This document shows positions 15,113 through 20,729 of a stretch of DNA of 20,729 nt, piece after piece. A program made the translations under genes and the position numbers. The first letter of the stretch is position 1, and the number at the start of each line of letters is the position of its first letter. The stretch comes from CAYJRR01 sp964372275 [NCBI: uncultured bacterium] (GTDB lineage Bacteria > CAYJRR01). Below the pieces are notes generated by a model that saw nothing but the letters and a program-made list of their open reading frames with translations, was not told where the DNA came from and made no database searches. Location: contig CAYJRR010000081.1 of assembly GCA_964372275.1 (NCBI GenBank), positions 1 to 20,729 on the forward strand. Direction: 5' to 3'.

Positions 15113-15535
15113 ATGTCCGTCGACGGTTTCCCCTGCGTCGTCCCGGTCCGGGTTCGGTTCGCCGATTGCGATCCGCTGGGCCACCTCAACAACGCGCGCT
15201 ACTTCACCTATCTCGAAGAGGCGCGTTTTGCGTGGTTCCGGGCCGTCTTCGGCGAAGGCGGCTTCCAGCGCCATTCGATCATCCTGGCCCATGCGGCGTG
15301 CTCGTTCCGCTCGGCGGCCGTCCCCTACGAGGAGCTGCGGGTCGGGATCCGCGTCGCCCGGATCGGACGAAGCTCCTTCACCCACGCCTACCGGATGGAA
15401 TCGGCCGCGGACGGTCGACTCGTGGCGGAGGCGGAGACGGTCGGGGTCCGATTCGACTACGCGGCGAACGCTCCCTGTCCGCTCGGTGACGACTTTCGGA
15501 GCGCGGTCGAGGCGCACCAGGGTCCCGTTTCATGA
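15113..15535 (+). CDS. Acyl-CoA thioesterase, 4HBT hotdog family (YbgC-like)
   Basis: A 140-residue single-hotdog thioesterase. The signature RVRFADCDPLGHLNNARYFTYLEEAR is present, with the catalytic aspartate at D20 and the GHLNNxxY loop that forms the CoA-thioester site. It probably hydrolyses a short- or medium-chain or aromatic acyl-CoA in the cytoplasm. Its stop shares ATGA with the ygfZ start, so the two are translated together. The start at 15113 is the only ATG before the domain; TACCAT (15096-15101) lies 11 bases upstream and there is no good Shine-Dalgarno sequence. Confidence 0.92.
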   Translation: MSVDGFPCVVPVRVRFADCDPLGHLNNARYFTYLEEARFAWFRAVFGEGGFQRHSIILAHAACSFRSAAVPYEELRVGIRVARIGRSSFTHAYRMESAADGRLVAEAETVGVRFDYAANAPCPLGDDFRSAVEAHQGPVS

Positions 15536-16536
15536 CGGCCGATCTTCGGACCGAGGTCCGCGTCGCGCGCGAGTCGGCGGCGGTGTGCGATCGCTCCGAC
15601 CGGGGGAAGCTCAGGGTCACGGGGGCCGACCGGCAGACGTTTCTCAACAACATGCTCAGCAACGACCTTGCTTCGCGTCCGCCCGGGAGCGGCTGCCGCG
15701 CCGAGCTGTTGGACGACCGCGGGCACGTCGTGGCCGACCTGCGGGTCTACGTCGGCGACACGGAGATCCTCCTCGACCTCGAGCCGGGCCTCGCGCCGGC
15801 GGCGAAACAGGCGCTCGAGAAGTTCGTGATCATGGACGACGCGGTCTTCGAGGACGTGAGCGAGGCGTATGCCCTCTTCACCGTCTGCGGGCCTCGAGCC
15901 GAAACGGTGGTCGCCTCCGCGACGAAGGGGATCGTTCCGTCCGACGCCCCCTATGCGCACCTACCGTGCGAGGTCGGAGGCGTCGCGGGCCGGGTGTCGC
16001 GCACGCGGTGGACCGCCGGCGGCGCTCGCGACTTCGATCTCCTCGTTCCGCGTGATCGCGCGGAGACGGCGCGCGATGCGTTGCGCGCGGCCGTGCTCGC
16101 GGTCGGAGGCGGCGTGATCTTCCGGGAGGCGTTCGAGACGCTCCGGATCGAGGCGGGGATTGCGCGGCAAGGGGCCGACCTCGATCAGGTGATCCCGCTC
16201 GAGGCGCGGCTGGAGCGGGAGGCGGTCTCCTTCACCAAGGGTTGCTACCTGGGACAGGAGATCGTGGCCCGGATCGTGGCCCGCGGGCACGTCAATCGCC
16301 TGCTCGTCGGGCTGGCGCTCGAGGGGGACGCGGTCCCCCGGGTGGGGGCGGCGGTCCGTCACGAGGGCAAGGAGGTCGGTCGCGTGACCTCCGCCACCTC
16401 CTCGCCGACCGTCGGCCGACCGATCGCGCTCGCCTACGTGCGCCGCGAACACGCCGCCGCGGGAACGAAACTCTTCGTTTCGCTCCCGGCCGGCGAGGGC
16501 CCGGCCGTGGTGGCCGATCTGCCGTTCGTCCCGTAA
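15532..16536 (+). CDS. ygfZ: Folate-binding YgfZ/GcvT-like protein
   Basis: A 334-residue member of the YgfZ/IBA57 family, tetrahydrofolate-dependent helpers in assembly or repair of iron-sulfur proteins. The defining motif KGCYLGQE is at 236-243 with C238. The N-terminal GKLRVTGADRQTFLNNMLSNDL and CRAELLDDRGHVVADLRVY segments are typical of the GcvT-like fold, and the C-terminal GxPIALAYVRREHA barrel end is present. Length is normal. It starts within the thioesterase stop codon. In context it could support Fe-S enzymes such as the SdhB encoded in this window (inference only). Its stop lies 12 bases from that of the convergent Gly-rich gene. Confidence 0.93.
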   Translation: MTADLRTEVRVARESAAVCDRSDRGKLRVTGADRQTFLNNMLSNDLASRPPGSGCRAELLDDRGHVVADLRVYVGDTEILLDLEPGLAPAAKQALEKFVIMDDAVFEDVSEAYALFTVCGPRAETVVASATKGIVPSDAPYAHLPCEVGGVAGRVSRTRWTAGGARDFDLLVPRDRAETARDALRAAVLAVGGGVIFREAFETLRIEAGIARQGADLDQVIPLEARLEREAVSFTKGCYLGQEIVARIVARGHVNRLLVGLALEGDAVPRVGAAVRHEGKEVGRVTSATSSPTVGRPIALAYVRREHAAAGTKLFVSLPAGEGPAVVADLPFVP

Positions 16537-16548
16537 TCGCTTCCGTGG

Positions 16549-17292
16549 TTATCGACTGACGCCGGCACCGTTGTTGAGAACGCCGCGCGGTCCGATCGTC
16601 GTCGGCCGATTGCGGATGATCTCGCCGGGGGTGGTGAGGACCGGGCGCGAGTCGCGATTGCGGGCGATGTTGGTCCCGGGCATCTCCCGAAGATCCGGGC
16701 GTTCCGGCGTCGGATCGGTCTCCACTGGGCTCCCGATTGTGCCGGTGTCGCGGGGAGGGAATAGCCGACCGGGGGTTTCGGGGATCGGGTGCTCGCGCCG
16801 ACCGCCATTCAGGCCGGTTCCGTTGCCGTTTCCACCGGGACCACCGCCGGGGCCACCGCCGGGGCCGCCCCCGGGGCCGCCGTTCAATCCGCCACCCACC
16901 GGCGGCGGCGGGGGGACCCCCCGTCCGAAACCACCGCCCTCTGGCGGCGTCGCCGCCTCTTCCTGCATCTGTCGCCATAGCTCATAGCCGCCCCACACGA
17001 GGAGACCCACGCCAAGTGCAACGCCGATTGCCGGAACCAAGAACGGAACGGAGACCCCGAAAAGTCCGAGTCCGACCGGTGCGAGCGGCGAGGCCACGGC
17101 CAATGCAACGCCGCCGGCCACCTTGCCGATCGGCGACGTCACCTTCTCCACGGCCCCTTTCACCGAGTCGACCAGGTCGCCGAAGCCCCACGCGTTCGCG
17201 GCCGGCGCCGACAGCAGCGTCACCGAGACGGCGACCGCCACCGTGCCGCCGCGCGCGACCTTCGCCATCCGACCGAACATTGCGACCGCCAT
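16549..17292 (-). CDS. Exported/membrane protein with Gly- and Pro-rich region, unknown function
   Basis: A 247-residue protein. Residues 1-34 are a signal peptide (basic start, hydrophobic VAVAVSVTLL core, AANA cleavage site). Residues about 57-104 form one or two hydrophobic segments ending in GLLVWGGYELW. After that come a charged stretch, a PPPPP run, four Gly-Gly-Pro-Gly-like repeats (about 138-157) and a polar, Pro/Arg-rich tail. I recognise no family; it may anchor to the inner membrane with a flexible low-complexity domain outside. The ATG at 17292 has an excellent GGGGAGG ribosome site 7 bases upstream, which favours it over M5 and M9. It stands alone between ygfZ and the rhodanese operon. 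Confidence 0.72.
   Translation of the reverse strand: MAVAMFGRMAKVARGGTVAVAVSVTLLSAPAANAWGFGDLVDSVKGAVEKVTSPIGKVAGGVALAVASPLAPVGLGLFGVSVPFLVPAIGVALGVGLLVWGGYELWRQMQEEAATPPEGGGFGRGVPPPPPVGGGLNGGPGGGPGGGPGGGPGGNGNGTGLNGGRREHPIPETPGRLFPPRDTGTIGSPVETDPTPERPDLREMPGTNIARNRDSRPVLTTPGEIIRNRPTTIGPRGVLNNGAGVSR
16832..16876. repeat. 12-bp tandem repeat encoding Gly-Pro repeats
   Basis: Three consecutive 12-base units (CCACCGCCGGGG, then a copy and a variant, 16841-16876), preceded by a 9-base partial unit, encode the Gly-rich repeat of the exported protein on the minus strand. Being in multiples of 3, copy-number change would keep the frame. Confidence 0.7.
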
Positions 17293-17447
17293 GCGTCGAC
17301 CTCCCCAGAGGGTTTCGAGCGAGCCGCCCGCAAGTCAGCAACCGGTGTGCCGGTCGGCCGGACGCCCCCCGACGCCCGGCAAATCGGGAATCGACGGCGG
17401 TTTTCGGCGCTTTTCGGGTGGCGACGAGCTGCCGACAAAAGGTCGCA

Positions 17448-17477
17448 TTGAGAACCCCGAACCCCATCTGGTAGTGT
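17448..17477 (+). promoter_or_regulatory. Candidate promoter of the rhodanese-dusB-tlpA operon
   Basis: TTGAGA (17448-17453) and TAGTGT (17472-17477) are 18 bases apart and 12 bases before the ATG. The -35 is good (five of six) and the -10 poor (three of six). The remainder of 17293-17489 shows no other gene or recognisable structure. Confidence 0.35.
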
Positions 17478-17489
17478 GACCGTTTCTCG

Positions 17490-17819
17490 ATGGGCGAAGA
17501 CGCGATCCAGATCGGTCCGGAGGAGCTTCGAACCAAGCTGCAGTCGGCGGCGCCGCCGCAGCTGATCGACGTCCGCTGGCCACAGGAGCACCAGATCTGC
17601 CGGATCGAGGGGGCGCGGCTGATCCCGCTCGACCGCCTGCCGGCATCGCTCGGGGAGCTCGATCCGGAGGCGGAGCTGGTCGTCTACTGCCATCACGGAA
17701 TGCGCTCGCTCAACGCGGTGCAGTTCCTCCGCGCGCAGGGTTTCGCGAACGCACGGAGCCTTTCGGGTGGGATCGACCTCTGGTCCCAGCGGATCGATCC
17801 GGCCGTTCCGCGTTACTGA
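17490..17819 (+). CDS. Rhodanese-like sulfurtransferase, single domain
   Basis: A 109-residue single rhodanese domain. LIDVRWPQEHQICRIEGARLIPL is the N-terminal CH2A-like motif, and VVYCHHGMRSLNAVQFLRAQGF contains the catalytic cysteine C67 with a six-residue active loop (CHHGMRS), as in GlpE/YgaP-type sulfurtransferases. SGGIDLWSQ is the usual C-terminal motif. It would carry a persulfide in the cytoplasm; the acceptor is unknown. dusB begins 2 bases after its stop, so the two are co-transcribed, which hints at a link to tRNA modification or redox but does not prove it. Confidence 0.94.
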   Translation: MGEDAIQIGPEELRTKLQSAAPPQLIDVRWPQEHQICRIEGARLIPLDRLPASLGELDPEAELVVYCHHGMRSLNAVQFLRAQGFANARSLSGGIDLWSQRIDPAVPRY

Positions 17820-17821
17820 CG

Positions 17822-18925
17822 ATGCGATTGCGCGATCTCACGATCGATGCCACCGCCGTCCTGGCTCCGATGGCGGGGGTCTCGGACCTGGCCTTCCGGC
17901 GCCTGGTGCGCGAGCTCGGCTGCGGAATGGCCTACACCGAGTTCGTCTCCGCCGACGGCATCGTCCGCGGCGGCGACGGTTCGCTCCGACTGCTCCGCAC
18001 CGAGCCGTCGGAGCGACCGCTCGGCGTGCAGCTGTTCGGCTCCGACCCCGCGGTGATTGCCGAGGCGGCGCGCATCGCGCAGCGGCGCACCGCGTGCGAC
18101 GTCATCGACATCAACATGGGTTGTTGGGTGCCGAAGGTGATCCGGCGCGGCGCCGGGGCGGCCCTCCTTCGCGATCCGCGGCGGGTCGAAGCGATCGTCT
18201 CAGCGGTGGTGAAGGCCGTGCCGGTCCCGGTCACGGCGAAGATCCGCGCCGGCTTCTGCGCCGATCAGATCAATGCGCTCGAGATCTCGAAGGCGATCGA
18301 GGCGGGGGGCGCTTCGGCGGTCACGTTGCACGCCCGCGTTCGCACCCAGGCCCACTCCGGATCGCCGATGTGGGAGCTGATCGGCGAACTGAAGGCGGCG
18401 GTGTCGATCCCGGTGATCGGCAACGGCGGCGTGCAGAACGCCGCCGACGCCTTGGCGATGCGGCGCCAGACCGGGTGCGATGCGGTGATGATCGGACGCG
18501 CCGCGCTCTCCCAGCCGTGGATCTTCCGGCAGGTGAAGGAGCTGGAGGCCGCAGGGCTCGCGGGGAGCACCCCGGGAGAGCCCGGACGGGCGAATCGTCC
18601 CGCGTGGATCCCGACCGGCGAGGAGCGCCTCGAGATCGTGCGGCGACACCTGACCTACGCGGTCGAACTGAACCGCGGCTGGCAGACGAAGCGCTCGGTC
18701 CGGAGGGGCTGGGACGCGGAGCGCCACGCGGTCGCCAAGCTGCGCGGGATGCTCGTGAACTACACCGCCGGAATCCCCGGCGCGGTCGAGTTCCGCCGCA
18801 CGCTGCAGGAGATCGACAGCGTCGAACGCGCCTTGGCTGGCTTGGCGAAAGTCTTCGAGCGCGCCGACGAAGCCGAGCCGCCCAAGGGATTCGCCGAGGG
18901 CCTCGATGCCTGTGCCGCCGCGTAG
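17822..18925 (+). CDS. dusB: tRNA-dihydrouridine synthase (DusB-like)
   Basis: A 367-residue FMN-dependent enzyme that reduces uridines in tRNA. Family motifs: LAPMAGVSDLAFRRL (14-28), YTEFVSADG, GVQLFGSDP, VIDINMGC with catalytic acid C101, VTAKIRAGF, VTLHARVRTQAHSG, VIGNGGV and MIGRAALSQPWIF. Two things are unusual: the residue after C101 is Trp (GCW) where the family nearly always has Pro (GCP), and an insertion of about 20 residues rich in Gly/Pro follows the PWIF motif, making the protein longer than typical DusB (about 320-330). All other core motifs are intact, so activity is likely. The ATG at 17822 is 2 bases after the rhodanese stop; the 3' end overlaps tlpA by 20 bases. Confidence 0.95.
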   Translation: MRLRDLTIDATAVLAPMAGVSDLAFRRLVRELGCGMAYTEFVSADGIVRGGDGSLRLLRTEPSERPLGVQLFGSDPAVIAEAARIAQRRTACDVIDINMGCWVPKVIRRGAGAALLRDPRRVEAIVSAVVKAVPVPVTAKIRAGFCADQINALEISKAIEAGGASAVTLHARVRTQAHSGSPMWELIGELKAAVSIPVIGNGGVQNAADALAMRRQTGCDAVMIGRAALSQPWIFRQVKELEAAGLAGSTPGEPGRANRPAWIPTGEERLEIVRRHLTYAVELNRGWQTKRSVRRGWDAERHAVAKLRGMLVNYTAGIPGAVEFRRTLQEIDSVERALAGLAKVFERADEAEPPKGFAEGLDACAAA

Positions 18926-19418
18926 CGCTCCGGTCTTCGCGGCGATGATCCTGCTCGCGCTTGCGACGGCCTGCGCGCGCAGTGTCGAGGGGCCGCTTCC
19001 GACGATCACCGCCAGCGATATCCGGGCGCGCCTCGCCGCCGACCGCGATCGCGGAAGGGTGGCGGTCGTCCACTACTGGGCGACCTGGTGCGGACCGTGT
19101 CTCGAGGAGTTCCCCAGCCTGGCCCGATTCCACCGCGACGAGCTGGCCTCCGCGCGCGACATCGACTTCTTCGCGGTGGCGGTCGAGGAGACCGCGCCGG
19201 AGGAGACGCGGCGATACGTACGGGCCCAGGGGGCGCGGTTTCCGGTCTTCCTCGCCGAGGCGCCGGACCCGAACGCGTTCGTCGCCGCCGTCGAGGCGCG
19301 GTGGCGCGGTGCGCTCCCGTCGACCTTCGTCTACGGCCGCGACGGAGCGCTCGCCTACTCCTACATCGGAGAGGTCGACGACCTCGCGACGTTTCGACGG
19401 CGGTTGTCGTCGCTCTAG
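18906..19418 (+). CDS. TlpA-like thioredoxin-fold lipoprotein
   Basis: A 170-residue thioredoxin-fold protein with a lipoprotein signal (hydrophobic AAMILLALATAC, C23 lipidation). The redox motif WCGPC (61-65, active cysteines C62 and C65) lies in VVHYWATWCGPCLEEFPSL, and the cis-Pro region GALPSTFVYGRDG is present, as in TlpA/ResA. It would work outside the cytoplasmic membrane as a thiol-disulfide reductant, for example in cytochrome c maturation. The start overlaps the dusB end by 20 bases, and the lipid signal begins right after it. Its TAG stop shares CTAG with that of the convergent membrane protein. Confidence 0.92.
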   Translation: MPVPPRSAPVFAAMILLALATACARSVEGPLPTITASDIRARLAADRDRGRVAVVHYWATWCGPCLEEFPSLARFHRDELASARDIDFFAVAVEETAPEETRRYVRAQGARFPVFLAEAPDPNAFVAAVEARWRGALPSTFVYGRDGALAYSYIGEVDDLATFRRRLSSL

Positions 19419-19810
19419 AAACAGGAAAGACCGAGCAAGAGGAGGAGTCCCGTGACCGCCGCCTGGGCGATCCAGTAGCCGCGTGGAAGGCGAACCCCGG
19501 CGCGGCGTGCGAGTACCGGGGCCGGCCAGACGGTCACCGGATAGAGCACCCCGAGCCACAGATTGGCGGCGTCCGGCGGAGCGCAACCCGCCGGGGGGGC
19601 GTTCATCCCGAGCAGGATTCCCGCCACGAGCCACGCGACGACCGAGGGGAGCCATGCGACGAGCAGGTCGAGCCCCGCGATCCGGGGCGCGTGCACGCGC
19701 GCGCGCGCCAACGCCAGGTGCAGCGCGAACGCCTGCACCACGGCGTCGAGCACCGCGATCACGGTGAGCACCACCACGTCGAACAGCCAGCGGCCGGCGA
19801 GGTCGTTCAC
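19415..19810 (-). CDS. Small four-helix membrane protein, unknown function
   Basis: A 131-residue hydrophobic protein with four predicted helices (about 8-30, 43-66, 80-99 and 112-131). I do not recognise a family. The best start is the GTG at 19808-19810, which overlaps the stop of the upstream gene (GTGA), the coupled arrangement seen several times in this window; the longer upstream frame is a shadow of that gene. The last residues LLLLLGLSCF reach the stop shared with tlpA. A role in membrane insertion or scaffolding with the upstream protein is conceivable but unsupported. Confidence 0.7.
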   Translation of the reverse strand: MNDLAGRWLFDVVVLTVIAVLDAVVQAFALHLALARARVHAPRIAGLDLLVAWLPSVVAWLVAGILLGMNAPPAGCAPPDAANLWLGVLYPVTVWPAPVLARRAGVRLPRGYWIAQAAVTGLLLLLGLSCF

Positions 19811-20301
19811 GACCGGCCCGTCGGCCCGAAGTAGGCGAACGACTCGAACGCCTCCTCGATCGATCGCCGGTGGACGAGGAAGCGCTCGGCGGCGCAGGAG
19901 CCGGTGAGCAGGAAGACGGCGGCGGGGGGGACCGGGCCGGGGGCGATCAGGCGTCGCCGCTGCATCACGTCGACCCCTGCCGGCCGGCCCCGGAGCACCA
20001 GGTCGGCGACGATCGCCCCCACGCGCGGATCGACCCGCCGCTCGAGGATCTTCATCGGACGCAACGCCTCCTCGAGGCCCAGGATCACGCCGTCGAGGAT
20101 CTGCTCGAACTCCCCGACCGACCGGAGGACGAGGTCCGGTTTCCGGAACCGTTGCACCAGGAGGCGCAGGTCGCGATTCGGCGAGTCGAAGGCGACGGCC
20201 AGGAACGACTCCGAGTCGTCGACCACCGAGGGGGTCCAATCTCCGTCCGGCAACGCCAGGCGGAACTCGCCGGCTCGGTCCTCGTGGGTCCGCTGCGCCA
20301 T
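19807..20301 (-). CDS. Conserved-looking soluble protein of unknown function
   Basis: A 164-residue protein without signal peptide or membrane segment. It shows alternating beta strands and one helix (GEFRLALPDGDWTPSVVDDSESFLAVAFDSPNRDLRLLVQRF, then EFEQILDGVILGLEE and AAVFLLTGSCAAERFLVHRRSIEEAFESFAYF), a layout reminiscent of PsbP/Mog1/DcrB-like folds, but I cannot confirm that. The ATG at 20301 is the natural start and is followed at once by the domain. It is the first gene of a two-gene unit with the membrane protein and diverges from recD2 across 54 bases. Confidence 0.72.
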   Translation of the reverse strand: MAQRTHEDRAGEFRLALPDGDWTPSVVDDSESFLAVAFDSPNRDLRLLVQRFRKPDLVLRSVGEFEQILDGVILGLEEALRPMKILERRVDPRVGAIVADLVLRGRPAGVDVMQRRRLIAPGPVPPAAVFLLTGSCAAERFLVHRRSIEEAFESFAYFGPTGRS

Positions 20302-20338
20302 CGATGGTCGTAGCGTGCCCGCAATCCCGGCAATCGGC

Positions 20339-20344
20339 TAGGAT
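20339..20344 (+). promoter_or_regulatory. TAGGAT -10-like box before recD2
   Basis: TAGGAT ends 11 bases before the recD2 ATG, predicting a leader of about 5 bases and no room for a Shine-Dalgarno site. No clear -35. It is the fourth copy of this hexamer in the window. Confidence 0.4.
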
Positions 20345-20355
20345 CCAGGGCCCCG

Positions 20356-20729
20356 ATGCTCCCGTTGCCCGGAAGTCCGGAGTCGCTCGAAGGCGAGGTC
20401 GACCGGGTCGTCTTCGTCGCCGAGGAGAGCGGCTTCACGGTGGTGCGACTCCGGGTCGATCGTTACCGGGAATCGGTCACCGCCGTCGGCCGGATGGCCG
20501 AGGTGCGCGCGGGCGAGACGATCCGGGTGCAGGGTCGTTGGAAGAACGACTCGAAGTTCGGGCCGCAGCTCGAGGTGGAGAGCTACCAGGCGGTGCTTCC
20601 GGCGACGGCGGAGGGGATCCGCCGATACCTCGGATCGGGGGAGGTGCGAGGGATCGGGGCGGAGCTCGCCAAACGCGTCGTCGCGGCGTTCGGCGAGCGG
20701 ACACCGGAGGTCCTCGACCGGGAGCCGCA
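20356..20729 (+). CDS. recD2: RecD2-type helicase, N-terminal fragment (continues beyond window)
   Basis: The frame is open from the ATG at 20356 to the end of the window (124 codons) and is cut by the edge. The sequence is the N-terminal OB-like domain of RecD2 (SF1B 5'-3' helicase): LEGEVDRVVFVAEESGFTVVRLRV, VGRMAEVRAGETIRVQGRW, KFGPQLEVESYQAVLPATAEGIRRYLGSG, then a helix-hairpin-helix element GEVRGIGAELAKRVVAAFGE. The helicase motifs themselves lie outside the window. The protein acts in DNA repair and recombination in bacteria, often those without RecBC. Confidence 0.94.
   Translation, partial: MLPLPGSPESLEGEVDRVVFVAEESGFTVVRLRVDRYRESVTAVGRMAEVRAGETIRVQGRWKNDSKFGPQLEVESYQAVLPATAEGIRRYLGSGEVRGIGAELAKRVVAAFGERTPEVLDREP

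Noticed and set aside
16832-16876. CRISPR-like or regulatory repeat
   Set aside because: Units are 12 bases without spacers and are in frame within a Gly-rich coding region.
17220-17696. 158-codon minus-strand open frame opposite the rhodanese gene
   Set aside because: Antisense to a clear rhodanese domain; the product is Arg-rich without motif.

Overview
The window is GC-rich bacterial chromosomal DNA, densely packed with short operons on both strands. It carries 22 complete protein genes, one gene cut by the right edge and one tRNA. No intergenic stretch reaches 300 bases; the longest are 13731-13947 and 17293-17489. Several lipoproteins, a single-anchor succinate dehydrogenase, a response regulator fused to a DUF4388 domain and a zinc-ribbon cyclase/ATPase/TPR protein fit a Gram-negative, environmental, respiratory lineage such as Acidobacteriota (Thermoanaerobaculia-like) or the Myxococcota/Desulfobacterota group. 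That placement is an inference, because no rRNA or other marker is present.

Left part (1-6750): tRNA-Asn(GTT) on the minus strand with a clear promoter; an amidohydrolase; a minus-strand pair encoding a Nudix hydrolase and a response regulator-DUF4388 protein; then sdhC-sdhA-sdhB, a complete type B succinate:quinone oxidoreductase with all four haem-ligand histidines and all iron-sulfur cysteines.

Middle part (6764-13730): a Phd/VapC-type toxin-antitoxin pair with a compact promoter/operator, lying just behind a lipoprotein-DNA glycosylase operon; a divergent 1054-residue zinc-ribbon/nucleotide-cyclase/AAA/TPR regulator; and a convergent 529-residue lipoprotein of unknown function.

Right part (13731-20729): an O6-alkylguanine-DNA alkyltransferase facing a Nudix-fold protein with a decayed active site; a hotdog thioesterase coupled to YgfZ; a Gly/Pro-rich exported protein; a rhodanese-DusB-TlpA operon; a pair of unknown proteins; and the N-terminus of a RecD2 helicase.

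Most genes are housekeeping, repair or stress functions, and I see no clear new defence or biosynthetic system. The most notable signals are: (1) a recurring -10-like hexamer TAGGAT and relatives, placed so that several transcripts would start at or within a few bases of the start codon (apparently leaderless genes); (2) the toxin-antitoxin operator built around such a promoter; (3) a lipoprotein carrying a type II secretion pseudopilin-like (GspG) module; (4) a catalytically decayed Nudix paralogue; (5) a DusB with Trp after the catalytic Cys; and (6) a composition shift from about 11500 to 13700.
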